32,065 nt of DNA. Origin: Sulfurimonas sp. Its GTDB lineage: Bacteria; Campylobacterota; Campylobacteria; Campylobacterales; Sulfurimonadaceae. A program made the position numbers and the translations under genes. The notes beneath the pieces are model-generated. The model worked only from the letters and a program-made list of their open reading frames with translations. It did no database searches and was not told where the DNA came from. Within the stretch, counting starts at the first letter, position 1. The number at the start of each line of letters is the position of its first letter. Positions 9,774 to 22,411 of the stretch are shown here, one piece after another. The DNA lies in NCBI GenBank assembly GCA_027063745.1, contig JAMORG010000008.1, forward strand, positions 1 through 32,065. The letters are read 5' to 3'.

Positions 9774-11076
9774 CGGTCAAGAAGTTTTAAACACCCTCAA
9801 AGATGAAATAACAGAGCTTGAATACAACAGATATATCAGGCACTTAACATATGATGCAAAAAAATCAACTGCTACGCAGGCACTTTTTTACGCACCCAAT
9901 GCTTTAGTAGTGAATTGGATCAAAAACAAGTACACTGACAAGATAGCTCATATCTTTGAAGTAAAGACCGGCTCAAAGGTTTCTGTGCAGATCACGCTCA
10001 AAAATGCTGTTGAAAAGAGAAAAAGTAAAAAAACAGCTCCGGAAGTTAAACAGACAAGCTCACTACTCAATCCTTCACACTCATTTGAGAACTTTATGGT
10101 CGGTGGAAGCAACCAGTTTGCCTTTGCAGCAGTTAAAAGTGCAAGTGAAAACCCCGGAAAAGTCTATAATCCTCTCTTTATCTACGGAGGCGTTGGGCTT
10201 GGAAAGACCCACCTTATGCAAGCAGCCGGTAATGTTTTGCAAAACGAGGGAAAAGTGGTTATCTACACAACGGTTGAGCAGTTTTTAAATGACTTCATTC
10301 GTCATGTTCGTAATAAAACAATGGAACGTTTTCAAGAGAAGTACCGCAAGTGTGATGTACTGCTTATTGATGACATTCAGTTTCTCTCCAACAAAGAGGG
10401 AATCCAAGAGGAATTTTTTCACACTTTTGAAGCCCTAAAGGGTGCCGGAAAACAGATCATTCTTACAGCAGACAAACATCCTAAAAAAATCGGTGGCCTG
10501 GAAGCTCGTCTGCAAAGCCGCTTTGAGTGGGGACTTGTAGCTGATATTCAACCACCGGAACTAGAGACAAAGATAGCCATTATCAAGAAAAAGTGTGAAA
10601 TAAACAAAGTAAAACTCTCTGATGACATTATCAACTACATAGCAACGGTGATTGATTCCAATGTGCGTGAGATAGAGGGTATTTTATCAAAACTCCATGC
10701 CTATTCACAACTGATGCATGTTGATATTGACCTTGAATTTACAAAAAATGTTCTAAAAGATCAGATGCATGAGAACCGTGAAAACCTTACAATGGATAAA
10801 ATCACTGAGATTGTTGCCAAAGATCTCAACATAAAACCAAGTGAAATACGTTCAAAAGGCAGAAGTAAAAACATTGTCTATGCTCGTCGTATCAGTATCT
10901 ACATCTGCCGTGAGCTCACGCAACACACTATGCCACAACTTGCACAGTATTTTGGTATGAAAGACCACACAGCTATTAGTCATACTATCAAAAAAATCAA
11001 TGATCTTATTAAAGATGATGAAGATTTTAGAGTAAAAATAGAAGAATTAACCAACAAAATAACAGCATCAAGCTGA
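9766..11076 (+). CDS. dnaA: Chromosomal replication initiator protein DnaA (GTG start)
   Basis: 436 aa; NPLFIYGGVGLGKTHLMQA Walker A; DVLLIDDIQFL; C-terminal GMKDHTAISHTIKKI signature. Confidence 0.98.
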   Translation: MNIGQEVLNTLKDEITELEYNRYIRHLTYDAKKSTATQALFYAPNALVVNWIKNKYTDKIAHIFEVKTGSKVSVQITLKNAVEKRKSKKTAPEVKQTSSLLNPSHSFENFMVGGSNQFAFAAVKSASENPGKVYNPLFIYGGVGLGKTHLMQAAGNVLQNEGKVVIYTTVEQFLNDFIRHVRNKTMERFQEKYRKCDVLLIDDIQFLSNKEGIQEEFFHTFEALKGAGKQIILTADKHPKKIGGLEARLQSRFEWGLVADIQPPELETKIAIIKKKCEINKVKLSDDIINYIATVIDSNVREIEGILSKLHAYSQLMHVDIDLEFTKNVLKDQMHENRENLTMDKITEIVAKDLNIKPSEIRSKGRSKNIVYARRISIYICRELTQHTMPQLAQYFGMKDHTAISHTIKKINDLIKDDEDFRVKIEELTNKITASS

Positions 11077-11117
11077 GTTTCTTTTAAAATCGCTTTAAAA
11101 AAAGATATAATTGTAAA

Positions 11118-11246
11118 AGTGAATAGATGTGAATGAAACCAAAATGCTTCATCACATCACAAAGATATGCTAGGACGTAGGATTGAGAGTCTTTTCACCT
11201 ATTCACTCTCACCTACTACTAACTACTAAAAATTTATAAATATATA
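11118..11246. promoter_or_regulatory. oriC2-like element: DnaA boxes, DnaA-trio-like repeats and AT-rich unwinding region
   Basis: AGTGAATAG 11118-11126, TGTGAATGA 11128-11136, CTTTTCACC 11191-11199, CTATTCACT 11199-11207, CTA repeats 11213-11228, then AAAATTTATAAATATATA to 11246. Confidence 0.75.
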
Positions 11247-11257
11247 GGGAATTTAGA

Positions 11258-12325
11258 ATGAAAATTACCATAGCAAAATCGATCATAGAAAATATCCTCA
11301 TTCATGCAGGACCTTTTTTAGAAAAAAAAGATACTTCACAGATAACATCTCATGTCTTTATGCAGGCTAATGACACAAACCTTACACTCAAGGCAACTGA
11401 TTATGAGATAGGTTTTTGTGTTACAACTGACAATGTAACGATTGAAGAGAATGGAAGCATCACTGCAAATGGTAAAAAACTTTTAGATATTGTCAGAATT
11501 TTAAAAGATGGAGATATCAACTTAGAGGTAAAAAAAGATATGCTCCATATCTCACAAGGTCACTCTAACTTCAAACTACCGACATTTTCGTATAATGAAT
11601 TTCCTGAGTTTCCATCATACCAAGGCAAACCCCGTATCTCCATTGAATCACATACCCTTATTGAGTCACTTAAAAAAATCACACCTGCCATCGATACAAA
11701 CAACCCTAAGTTTGAACTCAACGGTGCACTTATCGATATAAAAGAAAATGAGATAAATTTTGCTTCAACGGACACCAGAAGACTCGCAGTCGTAACAATT
11801 CCCAACCAAGGAGGCAGTGAACTCTCTTTGATCATTCCTAAAAAAGCAATTGTTGAGATTCAAAAACTCTTTTTTGATAATATTGAACTCTATTATGATG
11901 AGACAAATCTAATCATTCATTCTGAGCAGTACACATTTTTTACAAAACTCATCAACGGAAAATTCCCTGAATACTCACGCATTATTCCAAAAGAGACAGC
12001 TCACAATCTTACACTTCCTAAAGCTTCAATGATCGATGCTATAAAACAGATCACAACTATCTCTACGGATGTAAAGATCACATTTTTACAAGACACTATC
12101 ACTTTTGAATCACTCAGTGATGACAACATTGAAGCAAAAACAGAGTTAAACTTCCCTACAAACTTTACAGAACCATTCTCTATTGCAATTAACTCTCGTT
12201 ATCTACTTGACTTTTTAAATGCCATCAACTCTTCTGAATTTGGCATAGGTCTAAATGAAAGTAATCTTCCTTTTATCTTACGTGAGAGTAATTTCATCAC
12301 TGTTGTAATGCCGATAGTTATCTAA
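11258..12325 (+). CDS. dnaN: DNA polymerase III beta sliding clamp
   Basis: 355 aa, directly after dnaA; LTLKATDYEIGF, FASTDTRRLAVV, NGKFPEYSRIIP, C-terminal VVMPIVI. Confidence 0.97.
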   Translation: MKITIAKSIIENILIHAGPFLEKKDTSQITSHVFMQANDTNLTLKATDYEIGFCVTTDNVTIEENGSITANGKKLLDIVRILKDGDINLEVKKDMLHISQGHSNFKLPTFSYNEFPEFPSYQGKPRISIESHTLIESLKKITPAIDTNNPKFELNGALIDIKENEINFASTDTRRLAVVTIPNQGGSELSLIIPKKAIVEIQKLFFDNIELYYDETNLIIHSEQYTFFTKLINGKFPEYSRIIPKETAHNLTLPKASMIDAIKQITTISTDVKITFLQDTITFESLSDDNIEAKTELNFPTNFTEPFSIAINSRYLLDFLNAINSSEFGIGLNESNLPFILRESNFITVVMPIVI

Positions 12326-12335
12326 CTTCGGCATT
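12307..12335 (+). terminator. Hairpin overlapping the dnaN stop codon
   Basis: AATGCCGA-t-AGTT-atct-AACT-TCGGCATT; 12-bp stem with one bulge; stop codon at the loop edge; AT-rich tail. Confidence 0.6.
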
Positions 12336-12463
12336 CTTTAAAAATAATAAAAAATATTTTTTTCTCTCAAAAATTCAGCAATTTCAATCATAAAAACTTC
12401 TTTTTATATAAATTTGGATAAAATAGCTACAATTCTGCCTTAAAGGCAACGGAGTAGTAATGA

Positions 12464-14794
<2,331 letters not shown>

Positions 14795-16180
14795 ATGCTT
14801 TTACCTCAAATAAAAGAGCGGGAGTACCGATTTAAGTTAGCACTTCGAATCGGGCTTCCAATTTTTGCTCTTATTATTGCTTTTATATCCCATACACTCA
14901 TAACAAACTATGATAATTTACAAACCTCTTTTTACATTGAAGCATTAGTGCTTATGACAGTGAGTATCTATTTTATTCTCTATCTTATATATAATGGTTT
15001 TAGTGTTAAAATCACTGATGATGTGACCAAAACATTTACACGTGAATATCTTTATGACTTTTTAAATAGAGAGTTAAAGAATAAAAAAGAGTACACACTG
15101 ATTTTAATCAGTATAGACAACCTTACAGATATTAATGCTTTGTATGGAATAAAAAACGGTGATAAAATCTTGCGTGAGGTATCACAGTGGATTGCAAACT
15201 ATTTAAAAAATGAAGGGATTGAGAATTTTCCGATGGGTCACATTAAAGGCGGAGAGTTTTTAATAGGTCTTGAAGGAAACAAAGAGCGCTATAAAACACT
15301 TCTTGAATTAATGTGTCTTAAGTCGAATAATTTTACGGTAGATGATATTGAGGTAAAGATTTTAGGGGTGATAATAGATACAAACTATTCAAGAGAGTTG
15401 GACTATTTAGTGGAAAAACTTTTTGAGATTTTAGAAAAAAACAAACACTCAAAAAATGAAGAGATACTTGAAGATCTTAATCCTAGTGAAATAGAATCAG
15501 AAATTATTGCTGCAATTGATAAAAAAAGAGTGGATCTCTCCTATCAATATGTTTTTGATAAAGATAAAAATCCTCTCTTTAAAGAGTGTTTTGTAAAACT
15601 CTACTCAGAACAAGAGAAGATATTTTATCCAAAACTCTATTTGAAGGTCATCTCAAAGTTAGGTCTTGGAATCAGGTTTGACATGATGGTGTTAGAGAGT
15701 GTTTTAAAGAATGCAACAGAGGATGACGTTATAGCTATCAATATCTTTCCGACATCTCTAAGAAATAAAAGATTTCTCACATATTTAAAAGAGTTGCTAA
15801 CAAACAAAAAGACAAATATAATGTTTGTCTTATCGGAGATGGAGTATTATTCTTATACAGAGCGTTATAATACAATCATTCAGTCGTTAAAAAGTTATGG
15901 AATAAAGATTGTTATTGACAGGGTCGCTTCTATACATACGAGTTTTTTATACTTGCGTGAGCTTGATATTGATATGATTCGATATGATACATACTACTCA
16001 TCGTATGAGAAGTTAAATAAAAACAGAGATATTTTACTTGGCTTTAATACTATAGCACATGAAAAAGGTATTCGAAGCTGGATCAAAAATATAGAAGATG
16101 AAGCAAGTTTTACAGTGGCTAAAGAGATAGGCATAGATTGTTTCCAAGGGAAATATTTATCAAAAGTAGGAGAAGATTAA
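14795..16180 (+). CDS. Membrane-anchored protein with degenerate GGDEF and EAL-like domains
   Basis: Two hydrophobic N-terminal segments; IKGGEFLIGLEG in place of GGDEF; C-terminal EAL-fold-like sequence without a clear EAL triad. Confidence 0.7.
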   Translation: MLLPQIKEREYRFKLALRIGLPIFALIIAFISHTLITNYDNLQTSFYIEALVLMTVSIYFILYLIYNGFSVKITDDVTKTFTREYLYDFLNRELKNKKEYTLILISIDNLTDINALYGIKNGDKILREVSQWIANYLKNEGIENFPMGHIKGGEFLIGLEGNKERYKTLLELMCLKSNNFTVDDIEVKILGVIIDTNYSRELDYLVEKLFEILEKNKHSKNEEILEDLNPSEIESEIIAAIDKKRVDLSYQYVFDKDKNPLFKECFVKLYSEQEKIFYPKLYLKVISKLGLGIRFDMMVLESVLKNATEDDVIAINIFPTSLRNKRFLTYLKELLTNKKTNIMFVLSEMEYYSYTERYNTIIQSLKSYGIKIVIDRVASIHTSFLYLRELDIDMIRYDTYYSSYEKLNKNRDILLGFNTIAHEKGIRSWIKNIEDEASFTVAKEIGIDCFQGKYLSKVGED

Positions 16181-16566
16181 TGAAATATGGTGAAAAGATT
16201 GTTAGTGAGTTTGATGTAGAGAAGGATTTGGAAATATGGCCAAATGAGCATGAGAGAGAGTATCTTATCAAGATGACTCTACCGGAATTTTCATGTTTGT
16301 GTCCACGTAGTGGTTATCCTGACTATGCGACAATCTATTTGGAATATACACCTGATAAATGGGTTGTAGAGTTAAAAGCGATTAAACTCTATATTAATTC
16401 ATTTCGTGATAGACACATTTCGCATGAAAACTCTGCAAATGAGATCTATGGAGTTTTAGAGAGAAAGCTCAAACCAAAGTATATGAAAATTGTAGCTGAT
16501 TTTAATCCACGTGGAAATGTACATACTGTTATTGAGATTGACAGTTCAAAAATTACTAAAAATTAG
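16180..16566 (+). CDS. queF: NADPH-dependent 7-cyano-7-deazaguanine reductase
   Basis: LPEFSCLCPRSGYPDYATI, ELKAIKLYINSFRDRHISHE; start at 16180 overlaps the upstream stop (TAATG). Confidence 0.95.
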   Translation: MKYGEKIVSEFDVEKDLEIWPNEHEREYLIKMTLPEFSCLCPRSGYPDYATIYLEYTPDKWVVELKAIKLYINSFRDRHISHENSANEIYGVLERKLKPKYMKIVADFNPRGNVHTVIEIDSSKITKN

Positions 16567-16575
16567 GAGAGTATC

Positions 16576-17052
16576 ATGTTTGGTTCTATTTTAGGAAGAA
16601 AAAAAGAGGAGATTTCAACAGAAGACAAAGAGCATCAAGAACTTGTTGAAAAGATTTCTAAAATGAATCTCACAGAGATGCGCTCATATATAAATAACAA
16701 AATAAAAGACTTTGAAGTAAGTGAAGATGGTTTGAACGAAGTTTTGAGCAAACTTATAACTCCTGATGCCAAAACAAATAACTACTATATAAAAGCAGAT
16801 GATATGGACTCAAAAAAGAAAAAAGCTTTTGATCTTGTCTTGAGTGCTGCTAAAAATAAAAAAGTAAATGTAGTAACAGTTGAGTTGATGCAAAAGTTTA
16901 TGGATGTTTATAAAGAGATTATTGCAAACTATGATAAAGAGCATAAAGAGATATATGAGTCTCGTTTTAAAGATGCAATAGAGCTCGCTTTAATGAATAT
17001 TACACAGAAGAGTGAGCTTAAAAATAAGATGAATGTGCTTCAACAAAACTAA
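16576..17052 (+). CDS. Conserved hypothetical protein, Lys/Glu-rich helical
   Basis: 158 aa ORF with clear start and an upstream AGGAGA-like RBS. Confidence 0.7.
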   Translation: MFGSILGRKKEEISTEDKEHQELVEKISKMNLTEMRSYINNKIKDFEVSEDGLNEVLSKLITPDAKTNNYYIKADDMDSKKKKAFDLVLSAAKNKKVNVVTVELMQKFMDVYKEIIANYDKEHKEIYESRFKDAIELALMNITQKSELKNKMNVLQQN

Positions 17053-18268
17053 GCAGTTCTTCTTTTGTTTTGATATCTTCTTCTAACTGTTTGTTATAGA
17101 GTGATGTGAGGATCTTTTGAAAATTCTTGGAAGGTTTGAGACCTTTTTTGATGAGATCATTACCGTTTACAAGTGCAGGCAGTGCTTTTTCATAGACCCC
17201 AATCTTCTTTGCCTCTTCTCTTAGATGTGAAATCTCTTTTTTATGAGGGTAGAGAGCTTCAAGGTAGAGACTGTAGCGTCTGATATTTATCTTCTTTGCA
17301 AGTTTGGCGATTGCAACTTTATTTTCTGTATCAAGATCAAAAGAGAGCTCGTGGAGTTGCAACACTTCTTTTAAGAGCTTTTTGCTGTTTGTTAGTTGTA
17401 GTAAAAAAGATTGTGGATTTGGTAGTTTTTGTACCAAAAGAGCCAGCATTATAATGAGAATTTCTGTTTCATCCTTTGCATTTTGTTTTATTTTTGAAAA
17501 GTTATCCAGAGATTGTAGTGTTTGTTGAAGATCAGTTTTTTGCAGTTTAAAGAGTTCTTTCATTCCAAACTCTTTAAAAGAGAGCTCATTAAGAAGATAA
17601 AAGGCAACAGATGGTTTTTTGCTTTTAAGAAATATCTTTTTTATCTCTTCAAGAACACGCTCTTTGGGAAGCTCTTTGAGTATCTCTTCTCTTACCATGC
17701 TCTGCATAAGTAAAAAGAGTTTTTTTTCTATAGAAAACTCAAATCTGCTTGCAAAACCAACAGCTCGCAAGAGACGCAGAGGGTCTTGTGAAAAACTCTG
17801 CAGATCAACGGCACGTAAACATTTTTTGTGTAAGTCCTCTAGACCCTTATGAGGATCAAGCAGCTTTTTTTCTATAACATCGTATCCCATGGCATTTATA
17901 GTAAAATCACGTCTTTTTGATGCTTCTTCAAAACTCAATGCATTGTCAACTGTTATAACAAAGCCTTTATGCCCTTTTGCTACTTTATTATCTTTGCGTG
18001 GCAGTGAAAAGTCCAAATCATAGCCTTTATAGTGCAACTTAAGTACCGCGAAGCTTTTTCCAACACAATTAACACTTCCGAATTGTTCTAATATTTTTAT
18101 AAGCTGCGTGAGCGATGAGCTATTATAGAGTTCAATATCAATATCTTTTGAGGCAATATCCAAAAAATAATCACGGACATATCCACCGATTATCAAAGGT
18201 TTTATACCCTCTTTGTTAAGGGATGTAAAAATTGTATCTAATATACTTGGATAATTAAATCTATTCAT
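17018..18268 (-). CDS. cca: CCA tRNA nucleotidyltransferase / poly(A) polymerase family
   Basis: LIIGGYVRDYFLDIASKDIDIELY, RRDFTINAMGYD, DPLRLLRAVGFASRFEF. Confidence 0.93.
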   Translation of the reverse strand: MNRFNYPSILDTIFTSLNKEGIKPLIIGGYVRDYFLDIASKDIDIELYNSSSLTQLIKILEQFGSVNCVGKSFAVLKLHYKGYDLDFSLPRKDNKVAKGHKGFVITVDNALSFEEASKRRDFTINAMGYDVIEKKLLDPHKGLEDLHKKCLRAVDLQSFSQDPLRLLRAVGFASRFEFSIEKKLFLLMQSMVREEILKELPKERVLEEIKKIFLKSKKPSVAFYLLNELSFKEFGMKELFKLQKTDLQQTLQSLDNFSKIKQNAKDETEILIIMLALLVQKLPNPQSFLLQLTNSKKLLKEVLQLHELSFDLDTENKVAIAKLAKKINIRRYSLYLEALYPHKKEISHLREEAKKIGVYEKALPALVNGNDLIKKGLKPSKNFQKILTSLYNKQLEEDIKTKEELLSFVEAHSSYF

Positions 18269-18347
18269 CTGTTTTACTTTTTTGATCTTAAAACTCTTTT
18301 ATGGAGAGTATATCATTAATTTTACACGTTTATAACATTTATTTGGG

Positions 18348-18353
18348 TATAAT
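18348..18353 (+). promoter_or_regulatory. Putative -10 element TATAAT upstream of typA
   Basis: GGGTATAATTG 58 nt upstream of the typA ATG. Confidence 0.45.
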
Positions 18354-18410
18354 TGCGAAAAATTTTTCCGAATTTATGGAAAAAAAGCATATTTTAAGGA
18401 TACACCCACA

Positions 18411-20219
18411 ATGCAAAAGATTAGAAACATTGCAGTTATTGCACACGTTGACCACGGTAAAACTACACTGGTTGATGGACTACTAGAACAGTCTGGTACA
18501 TTTGGTTCACACGAACAACATGATGAGAGAGCTATGGATAGCAACGATTTAGAAAAAGAGCGTGGAATCACGATTCTTTCTAAAAATACAGCTATTCGTT
18601 ACAAAGATTACAAAATTAACATTATTGACACTCCGGGCCACGCCGATTTTGGTGGTGAGGTTGAGCGTGTACTTAAAATGGTAGATGGTGTTTTAGTACT
18701 TGTTGATGCATACGAAGGTGTTATGCCACAGACTAAGTTCGTTGTTAAAAAGATGTTGGCACTTGGTAAAAAGCCAATCGTTGTTATTAACAAAATCGAC
18801 AAACCTTCAGCAGAACCAGATCGTGTTGTAGATGAGATGTTCGACCTTTTTGCAGATATGGGTGCAACAGATGAACAACAAGACTTCCCTGTTATCTATG
18901 CAGCAGCACGTGATGGTATTGCAAAGTTAGATATGGATGAAGAGGGTGGAGATTTTCAATGTATCTTTGAAACTATCATTAACGAAGTTCCAGAGCCAGA
19001 AGGTGATGCAGGAAATCCACTTCAAGCACAGGTTTTCACACTTGACTATGATAACTATGTAGGGAAAATCGGTATCAGCCGTATCTTTAATGGTACAGTT
19101 CGTAAAGGTGACAATGTTATGCTTGCAAAATCTGACGGTGAGATGGTTAAAGGTAAGATCTCTAAACTTATCGGTTTTCACGGACTTAACCGTATGGAGA
19201 TCGATGAAGCTGAAGCTGGTGATATCGTAGCATTTGCCGGCATGGAGACTGTTGATGTAGGTGATACTATCGCTGATCCGGAAAATCCGGTTGCACTTGA
19301 TCCTATGCACATTGAAGAGCCGACTTTAACAGTTGTTTTCGCTGTAAATGATTCTCCACTTGCCGGTCAAGAGGGTAAACACGTAACTTCAAACAAACTC
19401 AAAGACAGACTAGAGTTTGAGATGAGAACAAACGTTGCAATGCGTCTTGAGACTGTTGGTGAGGGTAAATTCAAAGTAAGTGGTCGTGGTGAACTTCAGA
19501 TTACTGTACTTGCTGAAAATATGCGTCGTGAGGGTTATGAGTTTAGTATCTCTAGACCAGAAGTTATCGTTAAAGAGATCGAAGGTGTTAAGTGTGAACC
19601 ATTTGAGCACTTAGTAATCGATGTTCCTGAAGATTTAAGTGGTACTGTAATTGAGCGTCTTGGTAAGCGTAAAGCTGAGATGAAATCTATGCTTCCAATG
19701 GGTCAAGGTTTCCAAAGAATCGAGTTTGAGATTCCTGCTCGTGCACTTATCGGATTCCGTGGACAGTTCCTAACAGATACAAAAGGTGAGGGTGTAATGA
19801 ACCACTCTTTCTTAGAATTTCGTCCATTTAGTGGTGAGGTTGAGTCTCGTCAATATGGTGCACTTGTATCTATGGAAAATGGTGAAGCACTTGCATACTC
19901 ACTCTTTAACCTTCAAGACAGAGGGGTTTTATTCATTAAACCACAAACTAAGGTTTATGAGGGAATGATTATTGGTGAGCACTCAAAATCAAATGACTTG
20001 ACAGTGAATCCTATTAAAGGAAAAGCGCAGTCAAATGTTCGTTCTTCTGGTGCTGATGAGGCTATTAAACTTGTTCCACCACGTGATATGTCACTAGAGC
20101 GTGCTTTAGAGTGGATCGAAGATGATGAACTTCTTGAAGTTACTCCAGAAAACATTCGTATTCGTAAAAAATACCTTACTGAAGCTGAGCGTCGTCGTCA
20201 CTCACGTAAGTCAAAATAG
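18411..20219 (+). CDS. typA: Ribosome-associated translational GTPase TypA/BipA
   Basis: 602 aa; [57 protein letters not shown]. Confidence 0.97.
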   Translation: MQKIRNIAVIAHVDHGKTTLVDGLLEQSGTFGSHEQHDERAMDSNDLEKERGITILSKNTAIRYKDYKINIIDTPGHADFGGEVERVLKMVDGVLVLVDAYEGVMPQTKFVVKKMLALGKKPIVVINKIDKPSAEPDRVVDEMFDLFADMGATDEQQDFPVIYAAARDGIAKLDMDEEGGDFQCIFETIINEVPEPEGDAGNPLQAQVFTLDYDNYVGKIGISRIFNGTVRKGDNVMLAKSDGEMVKGKISKLIGFHGLNRMEIDEAEAGDIVAFAGMETVDVGDTIADPENPVALDPMHIEEPTLTVVFAVNDSPLAGQEGKHVTSNKLKDRLEFEMRTNVAMRLETVGEGKFKVSGRGELQITVLAENMRREGYEFSISRPEVIVKEIEGVKCEPFEHLVIDVPEDLSGTVIERLGKRKAEMKSMLPMGQGFQRIEFEIPARALIGFRGQFLTDTKGEGVMNHSFLEFRPFSGEVESRQYGALVSMENGEALAYSLFNLQDRGVLFIKPQTKVYEGMIIGEHSKSNDLTVNPIKGKAQSNVRSSGADEAIKLVPPRDMSLERALEWIEDDELLEVTPENIRIRKKYLTEAERRRHSRKSK

Positions 20220-20225
20220 TTATTT

Positions 20226-20250
20226 ACAGGCTGTCTCTAAGACAGCTTGT
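20226..20250 (+). terminator. Rho-independent terminator of typA
   Basis: ACAGGCTGTCT-CTA-AGACAGCTTGT (11-bp stem, one G-U), followed by a T-rich tract. Confidence 0.85.
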
Positions 20251-20363
20251 ATATATATCTTTTTTATTTTTCTCCTTTAAATTTTTAAAACTCACTAGAA
20301 CTAACTCCTACTTCACTTTTTATTGTTATAATTTCCATAGTAACTTTTATATAAAGGGAAACT

Positions 20364-22394
20364 TTGAAAAAACTAAATAAAGAGAAGATTGAACAAGAGC
20401 TTACTCTTGCGAATGAACAAATCTCTTTAGCACAAGATAATGTAACTATAAACAGTATTGCAGAAAAACTTGTTACTTCACTGCTTGATGCTGAGTTTTC
20501 ATCCCTTTGGTATTATGATGAGACAAAAATGATACTTCAGCGTGAGCGTGGTGGTAATGCGTTGCGTGAGCTTTCTCTTGAAGAAAAAAGAGGTGTTATA
20601 TACAAATGTTTCATGAGTAAAAAAGCAGCTATACATAATTATATTGCAAGTGACAAAGATTATGTTGCTTCCATTGATAATCCTGATAACATTAAAATAA
20701 AGTCAAAAATTCTTTTTCCTTTACTTGATGGAGATCGTCTTGTCGGTATTGTAACTGCATACTCATCTATTAGAAAGATTAAAAAGTTTAGTAAAAATGA
20801 TCTTGAAATTTTAGATGTACTGACCCCTTTTTTAATTGAAATTATCTATAAAATGCACAAATGCGATGATATGACATGTGCTTGTAACAATCCACATAAT
20901 CAAAAACATATAACAAACAAAATAGTGCAAAAATTCCAAGAGACATCTTCGAAACAAGAAGAACAGGAGTCAGCAGATAAAACACTCAGTGTTATGGCAA
21001 ACTTTATTCATGATATTCGAACACCTGCCAATACACTGCAGGGCTTTTTAGAGCTTTTGGAATCACAGATAAATGATAAACGACTGCAAGAGTATATAAC
21101 AAATGCCAAAAACAGTGCTCTTTTTATCAATGAACTTACAACTTCAATGTTAGATAGAATATCTTTACAGCACGAACAAAAAAGTTCACAAAAAAGTGTT
21201 ATTGATACTGTTAGTTTTTTTGCTTCTGTTGCTGAGATGTTTGTATCGAACATGTATGCAAAAAAGATAGCTTTTAATGTATTTATTGATCCTTTGTTGC
21301 CAAAAAGTATTATTACAGATGCATTAAAACTCAAAAGAGTGTTGGTCAATCTTATAGGAAATGCCTATAAGTTTACACCTGCGACAAAGAGTATAGAGTT
21401 TATTGTTGAGTACAACAAAGAACAAAAGAGTGCATCTATTTATGTAAAAGACAAAGGTATCGGCATACCAAAAGAGAGTCAGAGTAAAATTTTTCAAGCT
21501 TTTAAGCAAGCAGAAGAGACGACAGCTTTAGAGTATGGTGGTACAGGTTTAGGACTTGTTATCTGTAGTGAATATGTTCAAGAACTCGGTGGAAAACTCT
21601 CCTTGGAGAGTGAGGTAGATGTAGGTACATCTTTTTTCTTTGACTTGCCTCTAGAGATAAAAGAGAGTGAAGCAACACTACCACCATTACCACTCAAAGA
21701 TAAGAAGATAAATATTCTCAGTTCAACAAAAAATGCTTTTTCACTCTCCAATATAGTACGCTATCTTGTACAGTTTGGTATAAAAAAAGAGAACATAAGG
21801 GCTGTTGAACCATTGGAAGCCCTACAAGAACCTATACAAAATCTTATCTGTTATCAGCATAAAATAGACAAAGAGACTGAAGAGTTGTTGTTAGGTATAG
21901 ATAAAGCTGTTATTGTAGAAGAGGAACTTTTTTCAATCAACAGTGAAGATCTGCCACAGAACTGTGAGCGTTTTTTTGAGTACAGATATTTTGCTGATAA
22001 GCTTTATGCATTTATAGATGAAGAGATGATGCCAAAGGTACTTATTGTCGATGATGACAAAACAAGTGTCTCTTTGCTCAAACATACACTAGAGAGTGAA
22101 TATTGTGATATTGATATAGCCACAAACGGAAAAATGGCTTTAGAGATGATTATTGACTCACACAGAAAAAACAATCCATATACAGTGGTCTATATAGATA
22201 ACAATATGCCTGTTATGAATGGTATAGAGGTTATGAAGCGAACACGTGAGTTTGAAAAAGACAATAATCTCAAACCACTCTATGCTGTTTCAACCTCAGG
22301 TGATTATCTTGATACAAAAAAAGTAGATTGTTTTGATGAATATATCGGTAAGCCTTTTAGGGTAGATGATATTAGAAAAGTGTTACATCACTAA
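20364..22394 (+). CDS. Hybrid histidine kinase, GAF-HisKA-HATPase-REC (TTG start)
   Basis: FIHDIRTPANTLQGFLELLE H-box; GGTGLGLVICSEYVQELGGKL; REC motif VVYIDNNMPVMNG and IGKPF. Confidence 0.92.
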   Translation: MKKLNKEKIEQELTLANEQISLAQDNVTINSIAEKLVTSLLDAEFSSLWYYDETKMILQRERGGNALRELSLEEKRGVIYKCFMSKKAAIHNYIASDKDYVASIDNPDNIKIKSKILFPLLDGDRLVGIVTAYSSIRKIKKFSKNDLEILDVLTPFLIEIIYKMHKCDDMTCACNNPHNQKHITNKIVQKFQETSSKQEEQESADKTLSVMANFIHDIRTPANTLQGFLELLESQINDKRLQEYITNAKNSALFINELTTSMLDRISLQHEQKSSQKSVIDTVSFFASVAEMFVSNMYAKKIAFNVFIDPLLPKSIITDALKLKRVLVNLIGNAYKFTPATKSIEFIVEYNKEQKSASIYVKDKGIGIPKESQSKIFQAFKQAEETTALEYGGTGLGLVICSEYVQELGGKLSLESEVDVGTSFFFDLPLEIKESEATLPPLPLKDKKINILSSTKNAFSLSNIVRYLVQFGIKKENIRAVEPLEALQEPIQNLICYQHKIDKETEELLLGIDKAVIVEEELFSINSEDLPQNCERFFEYRYFADKLYAFIDEEMMPKVLIVDDDKTSVSLLKHTLESEYCDIDIATNGKMALEMIIDSHRKNNPYTVVYIDNNMPVMNGIEVMKRTREFEKDNNLKPLYAVSTSGDYLDTKKVDCFDEYIGKPFRVDDIRKVLHH

Positions 22395-22411
22395 AGAAAA
22401 TAGGAGTAAAT

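Noticed and set aside
10909-10920. Palindrome CGTGAGCTCACG in dnaA
   Set aside because: Lies in conserved coding sequence (RELTQ); counted only through its GCGTGAGC half-site.
17018-17052. 35-bp convergent overlap of the 158-aa ORF and cca
   Set aside because: Short 3' overlaps are common in compact genomes.
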